64,000 bases of DNA. Source: Rhyacophila brunnea (lineage: Eukaryota > Arthropoda > Insecta > Trichoptera > Rhyacophilidae). Below, piece after piece: positions 22,467-33,355 of the stretch. The notes under the pieces were generated by a model. The model saw only the letters and a program-made list of their open reading frames with translations. It ran no database searches and was not told the DNA's origin. The DNA lies in the NCBI GenBank assembly GCA_022495005.1, contig JAGYXB010002077.1:124001-188000 (forward strand), in the 5' to 3' direction. How positions within the stretch are numbered: the first letter of the stretch is position 1; the number at the start of each line of letters is the position of its first letter. The position numbers and the translations under genes are program-made.

Positions 22467-23237
22467 AACCCCCATGAAAATTATCAGAATGATTTTAAAC
22501 ATTGAAATTGAAAGCCAATAAACTATACCTTTGGGCTTAGACAAATAAAAACACTGGCAAAAAAATGATTTGTAATTCTCCAGCACCCTTTTTAGAACAA
22601 TTTCTTAGATTTTAATTTCTAACACAAAATGTCAGGTTTTTTTAGAAACCCAATCCCTAATGGAACTGTCAAAAAATTCTCGGTGTCCACCCGAATTCCG
22701 GAGTGGTGTAGGTCATGGCTGGGGAGGGCTGACAGGGCTCTAGCCTGGGGGCCCGGCGTGTCGGGTTGACCAGATAAGTGAGATAAACACACATAATAAA
22801 TTAGCTTTAATAGTAAAAAAAGTCGCCTGCGGCGCTATTATACTTAATGGCCATGAACATTTTCAATTACTTATATAATTGTGCAATATATTTTTTGATT
22901 ATTATGTGTCGATTCTCGACAGCTCCATTATTAAAGTGGATGTATTAAAAATCGCCAATAATTCACCGTATAAGTACCCTTAATTTGAACTAAAACACAA
23001 ACTAAAACGTTAATGTAGTGTTTCACACTGCCTTTAATCTTAGCAGTAGGTAGGGGGCCCGCCAAATATCCTAGCCTGAGGGACCGTTTCAGGATGTGGG
23101 GACCACGGTGTAGGTACACCGAGTGCAATAGACAAAATACCGATAAACGAGAAATTAGGCTGTGAAGAAGAAAAGTGCCTATGGGACTCATTTACATCTC
23201 CTCCTTGCCCCCATATTAAATCCTAGGTGCGCCACTG
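22467..23237 (-). mobile_element. Partial inverted relative of element E1
   Basis: Its right end reads GGTGCGCCACTG, the inverted CAGTGGCGCACC terminus, and the whole interior matches E1 in reverse orientation without the nested hAT. The left end is truncated near the CAACCCCCATGAAAATTATC block, so no duplication could be matched. Confidence 0.75.
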
Positions 23238-24532
23238 CCTACCGTACAACTTCAGTGGATGCGCTCCCTGTCTTGGCTGGGGTCCTCCCTCTTGATCTGC
23301 ATGTAGGTACAGGTACGCGGCGAATCCACGATGCTCCTCAAAGGCGAGGAGGCGGATATCGGTGACTTATCTTACGCCGCCTCCCCGCCTTGCTGATGAA
23401 AAATTATTCATGAGGAAGCACACTATCCGTGGACGCGGCGTTGAAGACCTGGCATAAAAAATGGAATGCCTCCACCCTCCACCAAAGGCAGGCAAACATA
23501 TATGTTTTTTTTTTCAAATATCAAATGGCACCGCTTTGACTCTAGATCATTACACCAGCCAATCCTTGACTGGTCATGGTGACTTCGCTGGCAGGCTCTG
23601 TGAGCTTGCTTTTATTACCTGTTCAACGTGTCCATGGGGCGGAGAAAATACAGGATGCGAAACACATCATCTGGGAATACCCTAAAATGTGTACGGAAAA
23701 AGAAGAGCTGCCTAAGTTGGTTCAATCAGCTGTTGGCCCCATCGGACCGTCCGACCTGGTCGCCACAAAGATTATTTTTTTAGAAAAATTACGGCGTCAT
23801 ACTGTTAATGTGAAGACCTCTTTACTTAGGTTGTCTGGTAGTTTTGTTTAAGGTTTGTGATTTTATCACTTAAAATTTGCCTTTATGTACTTACTCCTCT
23901 CTCCTCTCAAGCTCTCTACCATAGGCATTTTAAACTTAAAGTCGTGTAAATTTAATCAAAGCACACTCGAATGCATGGCGAAACTAATTCTTGAATATCT
24001 ACTTTTGAGACATTCCCAGTCATAAAAATACTGATGCGTCACACAAACATAGGGTCTTGAGATATGACCGATTAAGACTGGGTGTGGTGCGGGACGGCTG
24101 TGGTTCGGTGGGGCTATTAACTTCAATGTGTGCCTAAATAATGTTTAGTGTTAAATAAAAATGCAAATATACACTTTCGGGTGAATTTATTTGTCATTAT
24201 TTTATCGCGGTGTACCTACACACTTGTATTTCGATATTCAACAACTTTACAAGGGAAAGAAAATATTAGAATGAATTAATGTGTAGGAAGATTTTCAGTC
24301 TTGTAATATTTAGTATTTTTAATTTTATCTCATAAAACACTAAATGTATGTAATACATCTACAATGGTTTGTATTTTTTTGCAGCAACAAATATGTAGGT
24401 ACACGTCCACAATCATCTGTTTGAAATTCAACGCATGCTCGCAACTGTGGGCATTGCTATCAAAGTAAATGTGCATAGTTATTATTACTAATTAGCCACA
24501 TAAAATTGCGTGCTTTACTCAACACAACATAC
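23238..24532. other. Intergenic or CMAS first-intron sequence, no gene seen
   Basis: The stretch 23240-23860 is more GC-rich and contains two overlapping frames (for example 23576-23851). The residues GAEKIQDAKHIIWEYPKM resemble the RNase H-side tail of some non-LTR elements, but there is too little to call. Confidence 0.35.
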
Positions 24533-24599
24533 CACAAGTCCACTCGTTGCTACTTTCGATGAAACAGTAAAAAAATACACAAATATGACCACACCACAT
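24533..24599 (-). CDS. Cmas: Tentative first exon of CMAS (signal peptide)
   Basis: A 22-codon frame starts at an ATG with a favourable context (CAAAAATG) at 24599. It encodes a hydrophobic leader (CGHICVFFYCF) and ends at a good donor, G|GTATGT. Its phase matches an acceptor at 20315/20314 (TGGAG|CG), five bases inside the other possible acceptor at 20320/20319. Joined this way, the protein would be about 267 aa, close to insect CMAS length, and the leader would fit secretory-pathway targeting. There is no direct homology for a leader this short, so treat it as a hypothesis. Confidence 0.3.
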
Positions 24600-24818
24600 T
24601 TTTGTCAGTGTTTTAGAGTGTTTATTTGTTTAGTGTGCGTTTGGCTGGACTAGATTTTGAGGAGTTGCAAGTTATGCTCTTCTGATTGCGAATAATAAAT
24701 AGACATACCTACCTACATATTATTATATGGTTAGATTTGAAATGAAGATATTAAAATATTAGTTGACTACCTACTTTGAACACTGATAATAATATGCAGG
24801 TAGGTGTATGTTGGGATT

Positions 24819-25249
24819 CGTGTCCGGAAACTTGTACGTATGCAATTCGCCGTAGCACATTTCACCGTGAAATGATGTATCAGAAATATATGGCCGTATA
24901 TTAAAGACCGTCCAGCCTCTTTGGGTCGTATAGTACTGACATAAAATTCATGTCTAAATAAAACACGGTTCTCGTCGGTTTACACTTCACAGGAAGCTAG
25001 CAGCAAATAAATTTTGAAAAATAACCGATATACTGAATTATTTGTTCGGTTAGGTTAGGTATTCATTCTTGAATTCATGAATTTTGCCAAAATCGGCTAT
25101 GAAAACTGAATTAATTTTCATATTTAATCTAATAAATTTGGAGACCGTATAGGCGTATAGTATACGGTCATCTCTTTCCGATAAGAAAGCTCACGTCGAA
25201 CTGTGCCACGGTGAAATTTAATGTTTTACGTACAATTTACATGTAACAG
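24819..25249. mobile_element. Family G element inserted just after the UPF0193 stop codon
   Basis: An 8-bp duplication TTGGGATT lies at 24811-24818 and 25250-25257. Imperfect TIRs run CGTGTCCGGAAACTTGTACG and CTGTTACATGTAAATTGTAC (inverted). It carries GGTTAGGTTAGG inside. The right duplication overlaps the stop codon of the minus-strand gene (25258-25256), so this element now starts that gene's 3' UTR. Confidence 0.85.
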
Positions 25250-25255
25250 TTGGGA

Positions 25256-25896
25256 TTATGTTATTTTACTACTTTTTTTATTTTTCTGAGACTTCTCGGT
25301 AGACAAGCACGAGGTGCAAGTTAAAGATATTTCCGATATATCTTCAACATTCTGCTGAGAATTATTTTTTACGCTTCTGTTATGTGAGTTCTTACTGTCC
25401 GGTCTGTTTTTATTGTATTTTCTGTCAACTTTCAAATGCGTCTCAATATTTCTATAATTTGTGTTGTAAATGGATTTGGGAGAAAAATCTGCGGACACAG
25501 CCCTCTGAGAGATCTTGTCTATTGATTCATTTACATCAGACGATGTTTTTCCATTGACATTTTCTTGTCTTTGACTCTGTTCGGCTCTGTGTGAAGGGGT
25601 ATCAGTATATTTCTTAGAAGCATGCATACTATTATTATATTTTTCACTTTTATCTTTTGTTTTTTCACCAATCTCATTGAATCTGTTAACTTTGGGACTA
25701 AATTTGTCGTTATCAAATTTCGGTGTTAGTGTAGCCGTTGCCGTGGAGTACAACTCTTCATTGGATGATTTTAAGGCCTCCAATTTTCTAAATCTTTCTG
25801 CAATTTGGTGGCGAATTGCATCACGGTGCTTTGCACCTTCTCCGAGGGCCTCCATTTCTTCTAGCCATTCCGTTCTCTCCTTGATTTGAGAGATAA
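25256..25896 (-). CDS. UPF0193 gene exon 4 with long tail
   Basis: Acceptor TTATTTTCAG|TT at 25897. Encodes ISQIKERTEWLEEMEALGEG and the Ser/Asn/Lys-rich tail ending SSKIT, with TAA at 25258-25256. The stop predates the adjacent transposon: the reconstructed empty site gives the same TAA. Confidence 0.88.
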
Positions 25897-28800
25897 CTGA
25901 AAATAATAAAAAAACAATGTATGTCTGAAATTTCTTATTACATTATTATAGGTAATTTGTTTTCTAATAACGAAAATATAAACATTTTAAATGCAGCAGA
26001 AAATTGAGTGCTTTTTGGCGAATGTTTCAGTGATGATACGGAAATGTTTTTTCAAAATTTATGGAAAATACCGCTATTTTTTCAAACTAGGCAAACACTT
26101 CTTTATCTACGAAGTTTTATCAACGAAAATTAAATATAAGGTAGTATCATTTCCCTCCATTTTGGTATGAGAATATTTCTCAACTGTCACTTTGTGTTTT
26201 TTTTCGTCTGGATTCGGGATGGAAGGTGGATAATTATGACACCGGAATTGTTATCAGAAACGGCGAGGTTTATTTAACGTTAATATTATATTATATGGTC
26301 ACATTTTGAATAATTTATTTTATCCGTACGAAATCGGCGTGCTCGCGATTTTTCTGTTTGTCGCGATCTCCGCGCCATCTTGTGATTTTTTCCAACGAAA
26401 CCGTCGTCGAAAAGAAAGCGACGTTGCAAATCTCCAACGGTTAACAAAATTTACGGCATTGCCGGCTGGGCTCTTTTATTATTATTTATTTTCGTAATCA
26501 GCGCTTTATTATTTGTTGGCTTTGATACCGATTCGGGCGTCTCCAGATACACAAAGACATCCCCAAATGGGGACCATACGGGGGTGTCACAGTAGGTAGA
26601 TACTAAAGGCATTTTTTTATGTTTTTATGCTTCAGTATGAAACGCCGAAATCTCGAAATAATTCGTACTTTTCACTATTTGAGTGTATCAAAGCATATCA
26701 CATCAACATAACTATTTCAGTGCACTATCAATAATACTACGTGAGCGTTTGTGAGCTCACAGTAAGCTCCCGACGTGGACATAAAGTGTGCAAAGTCGTT
26801 TTATTTGGTATTTAAAATGTTATCAAACAGATGCTCCCATCCAGTGACACATTTAGAGCCGAAGACGAATACGTAGTGTCAGTTATCAAAATCTGCTAAA
26901 ATGTATCAGAACCATACTAAGGTCACCTCACTTGTAGGTACCACACAGTGACGTCCCTATAGTATTTTTTATCATCCTTTCGTGACTACAATATCTAAGA
27001 AATGTATTGTATGGATACATTACTAACAAAATATATACTAGGTACTAATACATACGAAATTAAATTTAGATATAAAAAGCGAATAAATATAATATAGGTA
27101 ATTAAGTTAGACACCCAAATCACCAGAGTCTGAGGTTCTATTTGGTTGATATTTCTGACACATTTGGTTTGTACTATTTAGCAATACACATAATTATCAT
27201 TTTCATACACTTTTACTATGCTATTATTGTAAAACATGTAAACATAATAATTTTAGCAATTTCTATATAAGTATCATATTTCTATAGGTATACATATTCC
27301 AAATGATTCTCCTCGATTTGCCGCCCTTCGAGTAACTGCTGCCTCCAAGCGACGCCCAATCTGCCTACCCCCACAGGACGTCACTGGTACCACATCAAAT
27401 TACCAACATCAAGCGTGATGAAACCCTTTTTTCTGGAAGTTTACACATATTTGATTCACGTGATCTCACGTCGGTATTTTTTTATTTTATTGGTTTGGAA
27501 GGGAACTAACAATGACAGTTAGCTGTTTTTGTAGGTTTGTCTGTTTTCATTATTAAATATTCTGATATTTCTGAGGACACTCGAATATCTAGACAACCGA
27601 AACTGATATGTCTGGACTACGTCACAGGAGATTTAAGAATGATCGGTCAAAGCAACTGGAGGGTGTCGGCGCTGAATCGTCCAAAATAGGAAGTTTGTGC
27701 AGAAGGCCAAGACTCGCCAAGGATTGTAGTGCCAAAAATGATAAAGAGGTATAATATTGCAAGTGAAATAAATTCTCACAGAAGCTGCGCGAGCCCACTG
27801 GGGACTGGGCACAAGATGATCTTTTTGTGGAAACAAATCATTAAGTTTAGTTATCTGGGTATATCATACTGAATACTTACGGCCGTGCATTACATCTTTT
27901 GTGTTGGGCAATTGTTTCTTTTGACATGGAAGATCTTTATGGATATATTTTATGCTGCTCTCTTGTAAATCAACATTTTTACCAAACTCCATAATCTCTT
28001 GAAGCCGAAGTTTCACAATTTCTCTATCTTCTTTATGTTGATTGGGTCGATATCTATAAATAAAATATCATTAAAATGGTAGATGTTCAAATAGATATTG
28101 GATAATAATAACATATCGACTGTAGAAAGGAAAAGGGGCGTAATCCACACAAATTATATTTTACAGGAGGCACAAAAGCGTGTTTGTTATGGTTTTCGGT
28201 CAAAGTTAAAAACAAAATAAACATAATCTTGAAGTGCATGATAATTATTTTATAATTTGGTTTTTATATATTCCTAATCTGATATTAATTATTGACTTAA
28301 TTATATAAAAATCAACAAAAATTATGGTCTATCGTTTTTCCCACACCACTTCCTTTTTTTTAAATTGATACATATCTAAATTTAAATAATTAAACATCAT
28401 TTTTGCAGCTTACATCCTTTAGGCACAACGTGTATTTAGTCATGTACATATTGCTATGTAGATATGCAATAAAACCTATTTTGAAAAAAGTCGGGTTACG
28501 ACCTTTTTCCTTTCTAAAGTCGATATAATAATTATTCCATCTTTCATCTTGTCTGCAGACTATTTAGGCTTAGCTCACAAAGATACCCAAACATCTTAAT
28601 ATTAATTTGCTTTCACATGCCTAGAAGAGGCATTGTAAACTGTTTTTTCAATTTTTCAAAAACACGTCACAGCTCGCAAACCTCTCTCTGTCAAAATCGC
28701 CCGAACCGATGATTGCCGAATATGAGCGCCTTCGCGAGGTCCTTGGACGAATCAAATTGACAGAAGAAGCTGCACTCCGACCTCGAGGTTCTTCACGCTT

Positions 28801-31800
28801 GGCCTCTGTCAGTGAGCTGCCGGACCTCAGGCACCAGTCCACCTGTCGTCTTTGCATCAGAGTCAACTTTGATTCCTCCATTAAGACTAAAATATAAATA
28901 AACAGTAAGTTAATATTTGGCAGACAGTTAAGTAGGGTTTGAAGTTATAACAAGCCTAGGAATAAAACAAATGATAGTTCAATTTATTAGATGAAAGAGG
29001 GCCGTGGCTCACAGTTGTAGGGGAAGTCTAGGTAAATCGAATACCTTCCTACTGGGAATTGCAAGGATAAAAGGGACAGAAAGCACTCCCAACTCCAAGA
29101 CGCGGAGACCTGTCGCTCACGCAAGTGGTTGTAGTGTGAGCACAATATAGGCTCATTTTCATAGAACGATTGTTCGCATGCCGATAAGTACCTTATGTAA
29201 CAATTGAACTGTACGAATAGGTACATGAGGCTTATGTACCTATATTAATTCGCTATATATGCCTCAAGTTCGTCACTATATTGATTTTTTTAAACTAAGC
29301 AGAAAGTTGACGAACCTAATTCTTTTCTTTTTCTTTTGGCCATGTCCGATTCTAATCGGATCATATGGGCCTCCACGGAGTGGAGGCTCGTATTAACAGA
29401 ACTTTATTTTTTACGAGAAATGGATGTTAGCAGAAATTGAAAAACAATATCGCACCCCCAGTAAAATACTGTAGTAATCCAAAAATTGGCATTTTGCAGG
29501 AGAGCCATTTGAAGTTTCAAATATTCTTTGTAAATACAGGAAAACTCTGAATGTAAAAATTATTACTCATTTTTATGGAAAAACATGATCTATTTTCAAC
29601 TGTATTCATCATTTTTCTCTAAAACATATACAAATGGAGATATTTTAATATTTCTGAGTTACGACTGTATTTTATTAGGACATTTGAAAATTTCATGGTA
29701 AAATTTGAATCAACTCAATAATTTCTATGTAAAATTCCCTACCACCACTATAATAATTTTAACTAATTTCTTGAGCACTGTAAAGGAAGGTTTTCAAAAT
29801 ATTAAGTTATGGTACAATCTTTAAAGATTTATTGAAAAAAACAATAAAAATACAATTATTAGTTCAAAACAACAAAAAATTACTTAATTATTTTATTTAA
29901 TGGGCAAATAAAATTGTTAGGTACAATTTTTAATTTGTAATCATCACTTGGAAGAGAAGCAAAAAAATCATAATACAATTCATGATGTTTAGCAGTGCAG
30001 AGAGAAAGCAAATCCTTATTTTTAATTGTTGTTATGTTTGGTCGTTCTTGATATGCTTTGGATAAATTTATTGAGACCATCCATTGGTAACGGTTTACCT
30101 ATTTGCCGTTGACGAACATTCAATTTCCTACATTCTTCATGATAACTGGTTTTAAAAAAAATAATGTATGGATAGTCTCTGTCTACTCTTATAACTTTAA
30201 TCTTCTACCACAAATATTTTTTCTCCATTTTCATCCGTGTTGTAATTTTTACAGATGTCATCTGCTAGTTTTTTCATGTTGTGAAAATTATTGTCGTCAT
30301 AGGTTTAACTATGTATGGTTGTCCTGTTTTCTTACTTGTTTGTACAATGGTAATCATTTGGCTGGGCACAAATATCAGTCCACTTTTTAAAGCCCTAGTC
30401 TTCTGCTGCTCAATTGTAGAATGGACACTATTGCCTTCGTTTTGGGTATGCCCGGTGATCAAAAACTTAAGGGAGATCGTTTTAATTTTCTGTGAATTCT
30501 TGATGGCATATAAATACATTGCAGCAATGTATTTATTTTTATTCTGCCCGGCACAAAATGTCGCTGTAAAAAATAAAATGCTCAATGTGGTGATATTTTT
30601 GACATGCAATGTAATCGAGTACACAGCTACCAATTTCATTGGATCCTCGTGCAGCTTGACTCCTGTCCCACATGTAGCAGTTTGCAATATTTTCAGTGAT
30701 ATTATAGACTGTAAGATTGTACATTGCCAACCTTCGTTTATAATAGAAAGTTGACACATTTCCGCAAGGAAGCGGTAAAACAGCCTGCAAATCATATACA
30801 GCTATATTAATGACACTATTTTGGCCATTAGTTCGGGACTCTGCTATGTCTTTGGTCTTTTCATCCCTTGCCTCTTTTTTCCATGTAGATGTGCCTCATA
30901 CTTTTCTTGAAGTTTTTCTTCTGGTGAAGAATTATTGTATAGGTCGCATTCAACGCACAACTCTTTTTTTATGTTTAAAGAAGCCAATAATAAATTCGTT
31001 ATTAAATATGAATGCGTATAAGAGTTCTTTTCCAAATGGCATATTGTTGTCAGCTTGTTGTTTTTTGTGTAACAGATACATTTCAGCAATTGTTAATTTA
31101 CCATCTAAATACAATCTAGACGTCTGTGCACGCAAATAATGTGACTCGATCACTGGGAAAAATTAATAATGTGAGCTCTTATATATATTTTTTTTTAAAT
31201 ATTATCAATTTTTTTGTGATTGCCATAGTGACCTCTTTGTTCTGGAATTGGCGTTCCGGAGAGGAGATCTCTTGTTTTCTACGCAGTGGAGCAGTACCTT
31301 TCACTCACCCTAAATGTGTTGATAAAGTATTTTTTTTTTGTATTTTGCTTCCATTCAGTTGAAGTTAATAACAAAAATTGTTGCCTCTGCTGCTTCCAGT
31401 TTTTTTGATTGAATATTTTGGAACAATAATATCCATGTAACTAGTGAGAAAATTACGCTGTATATCAAAATCTCCCTATAGTAACAGAGTTACAACAGTA
31501 TTTTTTGAGAAATATTGTTTTAGTTTTTTAGAAAGCTTCTTGTAAAATACTGTCGTAACTTAGTTACAACACTATTTTATTATATAATATATTAATATAT
31601 ACATATATTATATATATTAATGTACTGTATTAAGTGCTTTCTCTCTGACACTATTTGAGTTTGAGATATGACAGTATTTTATTAAAATAGCAAAAAAAAA
31701 CGAATCTAACCACATCCATAACTCGAAAACGCCCATTTCAGACTTACAACAGTATCGTACTGGGGGTGCGATATGTGTATATGCCAGACCCAGGATTCGA

Positions 31801-32404
31801 ACCTGGGATCCACGACATTAGAAGCCGACGCGTAAGCCGCTCGGCCATCGTGAGCGTACCTACCAAATAACAATTAATATTGATTTTCTAACAATAAGTG
31901 ATTTTGGTAAATGTGCCGCAGAGGTGGACATGAGATTTTACAACTTTCTTTATAGACCAAACCAAACCTAACCTAACCTAATCTAACCTATCCCAACCTA
32001 ATATTACCTCATATAATCTTAGTTTGTGATAATGGCGTATCAAAATGTATGAAAATTTCAAATTTTCAATTAACGATTATTGGATCGAAAAGCCGATGCG
32101 CCGACAGAAAATGGTATTTATTATAATGGAATAAACTGTTTTCGTAAAAAAAAAAATATATTAAAGCTCGTTTCCACGGCGCAATTATCGTGATTTTTTT
32201 TATTATACCTAACTGTCATTAATTTATTGTAAGATGATTATAAGTCACTCTTGTATGAAGGGGCATCATAATTTATTAATGTTATTTACCTTTCATTAAT
32301 TCTTGTGTTTCTGGGGTGTATTTCACTTTATGATTGTGAAATATTCCTCCCTGAGGGATTCTTTTACTTGGCCATTCTAAAGGAATGCATCCTTTTTCAT
32401 CCAT
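25256..32404 (-). CDS. UPF0193 (C22orf23/EVG1) family protein
   Basis: Four exons (32404-32290, 28886-28682, 28053-27881, 25896-25256) join in phase to a 377-aa protein. Family features in order: YTPETQELM near residue 30, then EESKLTLMQRRQVDWCLRSG (residues ~42-61), the basic PRTSRRRSYS, REIVKLRLQEIMEFGKN, and the most diagnostic block ISQIKERTEWLEEMEALGEG followed by RDAIRHQIAERFRKLEAL. After that comes about 160 residues of low-complexity Ser/Asn/Lys-rich tail not found in the ~217-aa vertebrate proteins. The family has no firmly established biochemical role; vertebrate members are reported mainly from testis and ciliated tissue. Introns hold a split SINE, a DUF7869-type transposon, a family A element, a TA-type MITE and a hAT. 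It lies head-to-head with UQCC4. Confidence 0.87.
25897..26945. other. UPF0193 intron 3, left part
   Basis: AT-rich intron. A short GC-richer patch (26300-26500) gives a 63-aa frame without a recognisable domain. Confidence 0.4.
26946..27386. mobile_element. Non-autonomous hAT (family H), copy 2
   Basis: TIRs CAGTGACGTCC and GGACGTCACTG. The 8-bp duplication GTACCACA is at 26938-26945 and 27387-27394. Right part shares GCCGCCCTTCGAGTAACTGC with copy 1. Confidence 0.92.
27881..28053 (-). CDS. UPF0193 gene exon 3
   Basis: Acceptor TTTATAG|A, donor CACGGCC|GTAAGT. Encodes YRPNQHKEDREIVKLRLQEI and MEFGKNVDLQ. Confidence 0.85.
28116..28523. mobile_element. TA-type MITE, family U copy 2
   Basis: TIRs TCGACTGTAGAAAGGAAAAG and the inverted right end CTTTCTAAAGTCGA, flanked by TA on both sides (28114-28115, 28524-28525). 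Fits a Tc1/mariner-type miniature. Lies in UPF0193 intron 2. Confidence 0.8.
28682..28886 (-). CDS. UPF0193 gene exon 2
   Basis: Acceptor ATATTTTAG|TC, donor GAGAGAG|GTTTGC. Encodes LMEESKLTLMQRRQVDWCLR and a basic Ser/Arg segment. Confidence 0.85.
28887..29333. other. UPF0193 intron 1, right-hand start
   Basis: No exon recognised. A frame at 28987-29226 has no recognisable domain. Confidence 0.4.
29451..31770 (-). mobile_element. DNA transposon with DUF7869-like transposase
   Basis: TIRs CGCACCCCCAGTAAAATACT and, inverted, the right end AGTATCGTACTGGGGGTGCG. ATAT flanks both sides (29447-29450, 31771-31774), while intact SINEs have a single ATAT, so the duplication is ATAT or part of it. 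Subterminal repeats of GTTAC(A/G)ACAGTATTTT type occur at least five times near the ends, as expected for transposase binding. The coding part is on the minus strand. Confidence 0.85.
29880..31370 (-). pseudogene. Decayed DUF7869-type transposase
   Basis: Reading the minus strand across frames: GTPIPEQRGHYGNHKK (near 31270), ESHYLRAQTSRLYLDGKLTI (near 31110), FKHKKELCVECDLYNNSSPE (near 30960), YNLTVYN with ARGSNEIGSCVLDYI and FIFYSD (near 30650), CAGQNKNKY with FLITGHTQNEGNSVHSTIE (near 30500), and NLSKAYQERPNI with LLSLC (near 30040). This order is that of the uncharacterised insect proteins carrying DUF7869. At least three frameshifts (near 31150, 30970 and 30550) break it. FYSD and GHTQNEGNSVHS are probable catalytic-core motifs. 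Confidence 0.75.
31905..32190 (-). mobile_element. Family A TIR element, copy 3
   Basis: Left end TGGTAAATGTGCCGCAGAGG. CCTAACCTAACCTAATC runs and CGATTATTGGATCGAAAAGC match the other copies in inverted orientation. The right TIR is decayed (CTCGTTTCCACGGCGCAATT). Confidence 0.75.
32290..32404 (-). CDS. UPF0193 gene exon 1
   Basis: Start ATG at 32404. Encodes MDEKGCIPLEWPSKRIPQGG and ends YTPETQELMK, then a G before GTAAATAAC. An overlapping ATG at 32400 is out of frame with the family. Confidence 0.85.
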
Positions 32405-33311
32405 ATTTCAGGATTTTTCAGATGAATTATTAATATCACCGTTATGAACAATTTACGTTTTGAATAATTGGGCTCCAAATATGATTTACATGCACACAAA
32501 CAACAGATTGTTATCGACAAATAATAATATGGTGATCACCTATACGAACACCATAAAACGAAAATGAAATTTCAACGATTATAGATGTTACAACACTTAG
32601 ATATTTACGTAAAAATACATCACAACGAGGTTTGTTGAATCGTTAAAATAATGGAAAATCAAACTCCCTCTCGGAAAAACAATGCAGCGCCAAAATGATG
32701 CCAAGGCAGCGGTAATGTCATGTACTAATCGCTCCGATATTACCAGTAATTAAAATAAATATTGGAAATAATAGGTATTTAATTATTTAAAATTTCAGTC
32801 CTCAATAAATCTAATCCATATAATAATATCATACTTAGATAATTCAAAATCAATGATAAAAAATAATATCATGATTTTTTAAATAATAAAAATATACCTT
32901 AGCATTGTTAAAAATACCCATAAAAAAGTAAGTATCAAATCTAACAAAACCGCCGTACACGAAACAAATATTATCCTATTGTAAAGTTCAACAATGAATT
33001 ATAACATCAGTGATAGTATCATTTTTATGACGTTTATTTTATGAATTCAATAAATATATTTTTAAAGTTTTATTTTTGATAAAAAAATATTATAAAGGAA
33101 ACTTTTAGCTGGTTAAAAATATATTTTTAGCTATGATAATTTTATGTGGCTATTGCGGTGCGTCATTGTGAATATTCAGAATTTACAATTGAATCCTATT
33201 TTTGTGGTTTTGCTTTGGCAACATTCATGTGAACTGTCAACTTATTGCTCTGGGTTTCGTAATTTCAACTCGGTTAGATTATTATAACCAACAAATAAAT
33301 ATATAGTAAAA
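32405..33311. promoter_or_regulatory. Divergent intergenic region UPF0193 / UQCC4
   Basis: About 0.9 kb separates two start codons on opposite strands, so both promoters must be here. It is AT-rich. I see no distinctive shared motif and no transposon boundary. A shared bidirectional promoter is possible but the spacing also allows two separate ones. Confidence 0.5.
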
Positions 33312-33355
33312 ATGACCACCGCATTGCTTCTTAGTGCCCGTCATTTTTTAAAGAG
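33312..33355 (+). CDS. UQCC4: UQCC4 exon 1
   Basis: ATG in the context AAAAATGACC; encodes 14 codons plus AG, then donor AAAGAG|GTAAAT. Its phase fits exon 2 exactly. Confidence 0.8.

Larger units (their letters stand above)
29334..31856 (-). mobile_element. tRNA-derived SINE split by a 2.3-kb transposon
   Basis: The 3' part of the SINE is at 29334-29450 (GACCATGTCCGAT-type tail, GGGCCTCCACGGAGTGGAGG). Its tRNA-like head is at 31771-31856 (B box CCAGGATTCGAACCTGGG on the plus strand, then GTAAGCCGCTCGGCC). The break falls in the AACAATAT/GTGTA region that is continuous in the copies at 7794, 14398 and 41597. Confidence 0.85.

Noticed and set aside
30281..30754. 157-aa plus-strand frame
   Set aside because: Antisense of the decayed DUF7869 transposase; hydrophobic composition is a shadow effect.
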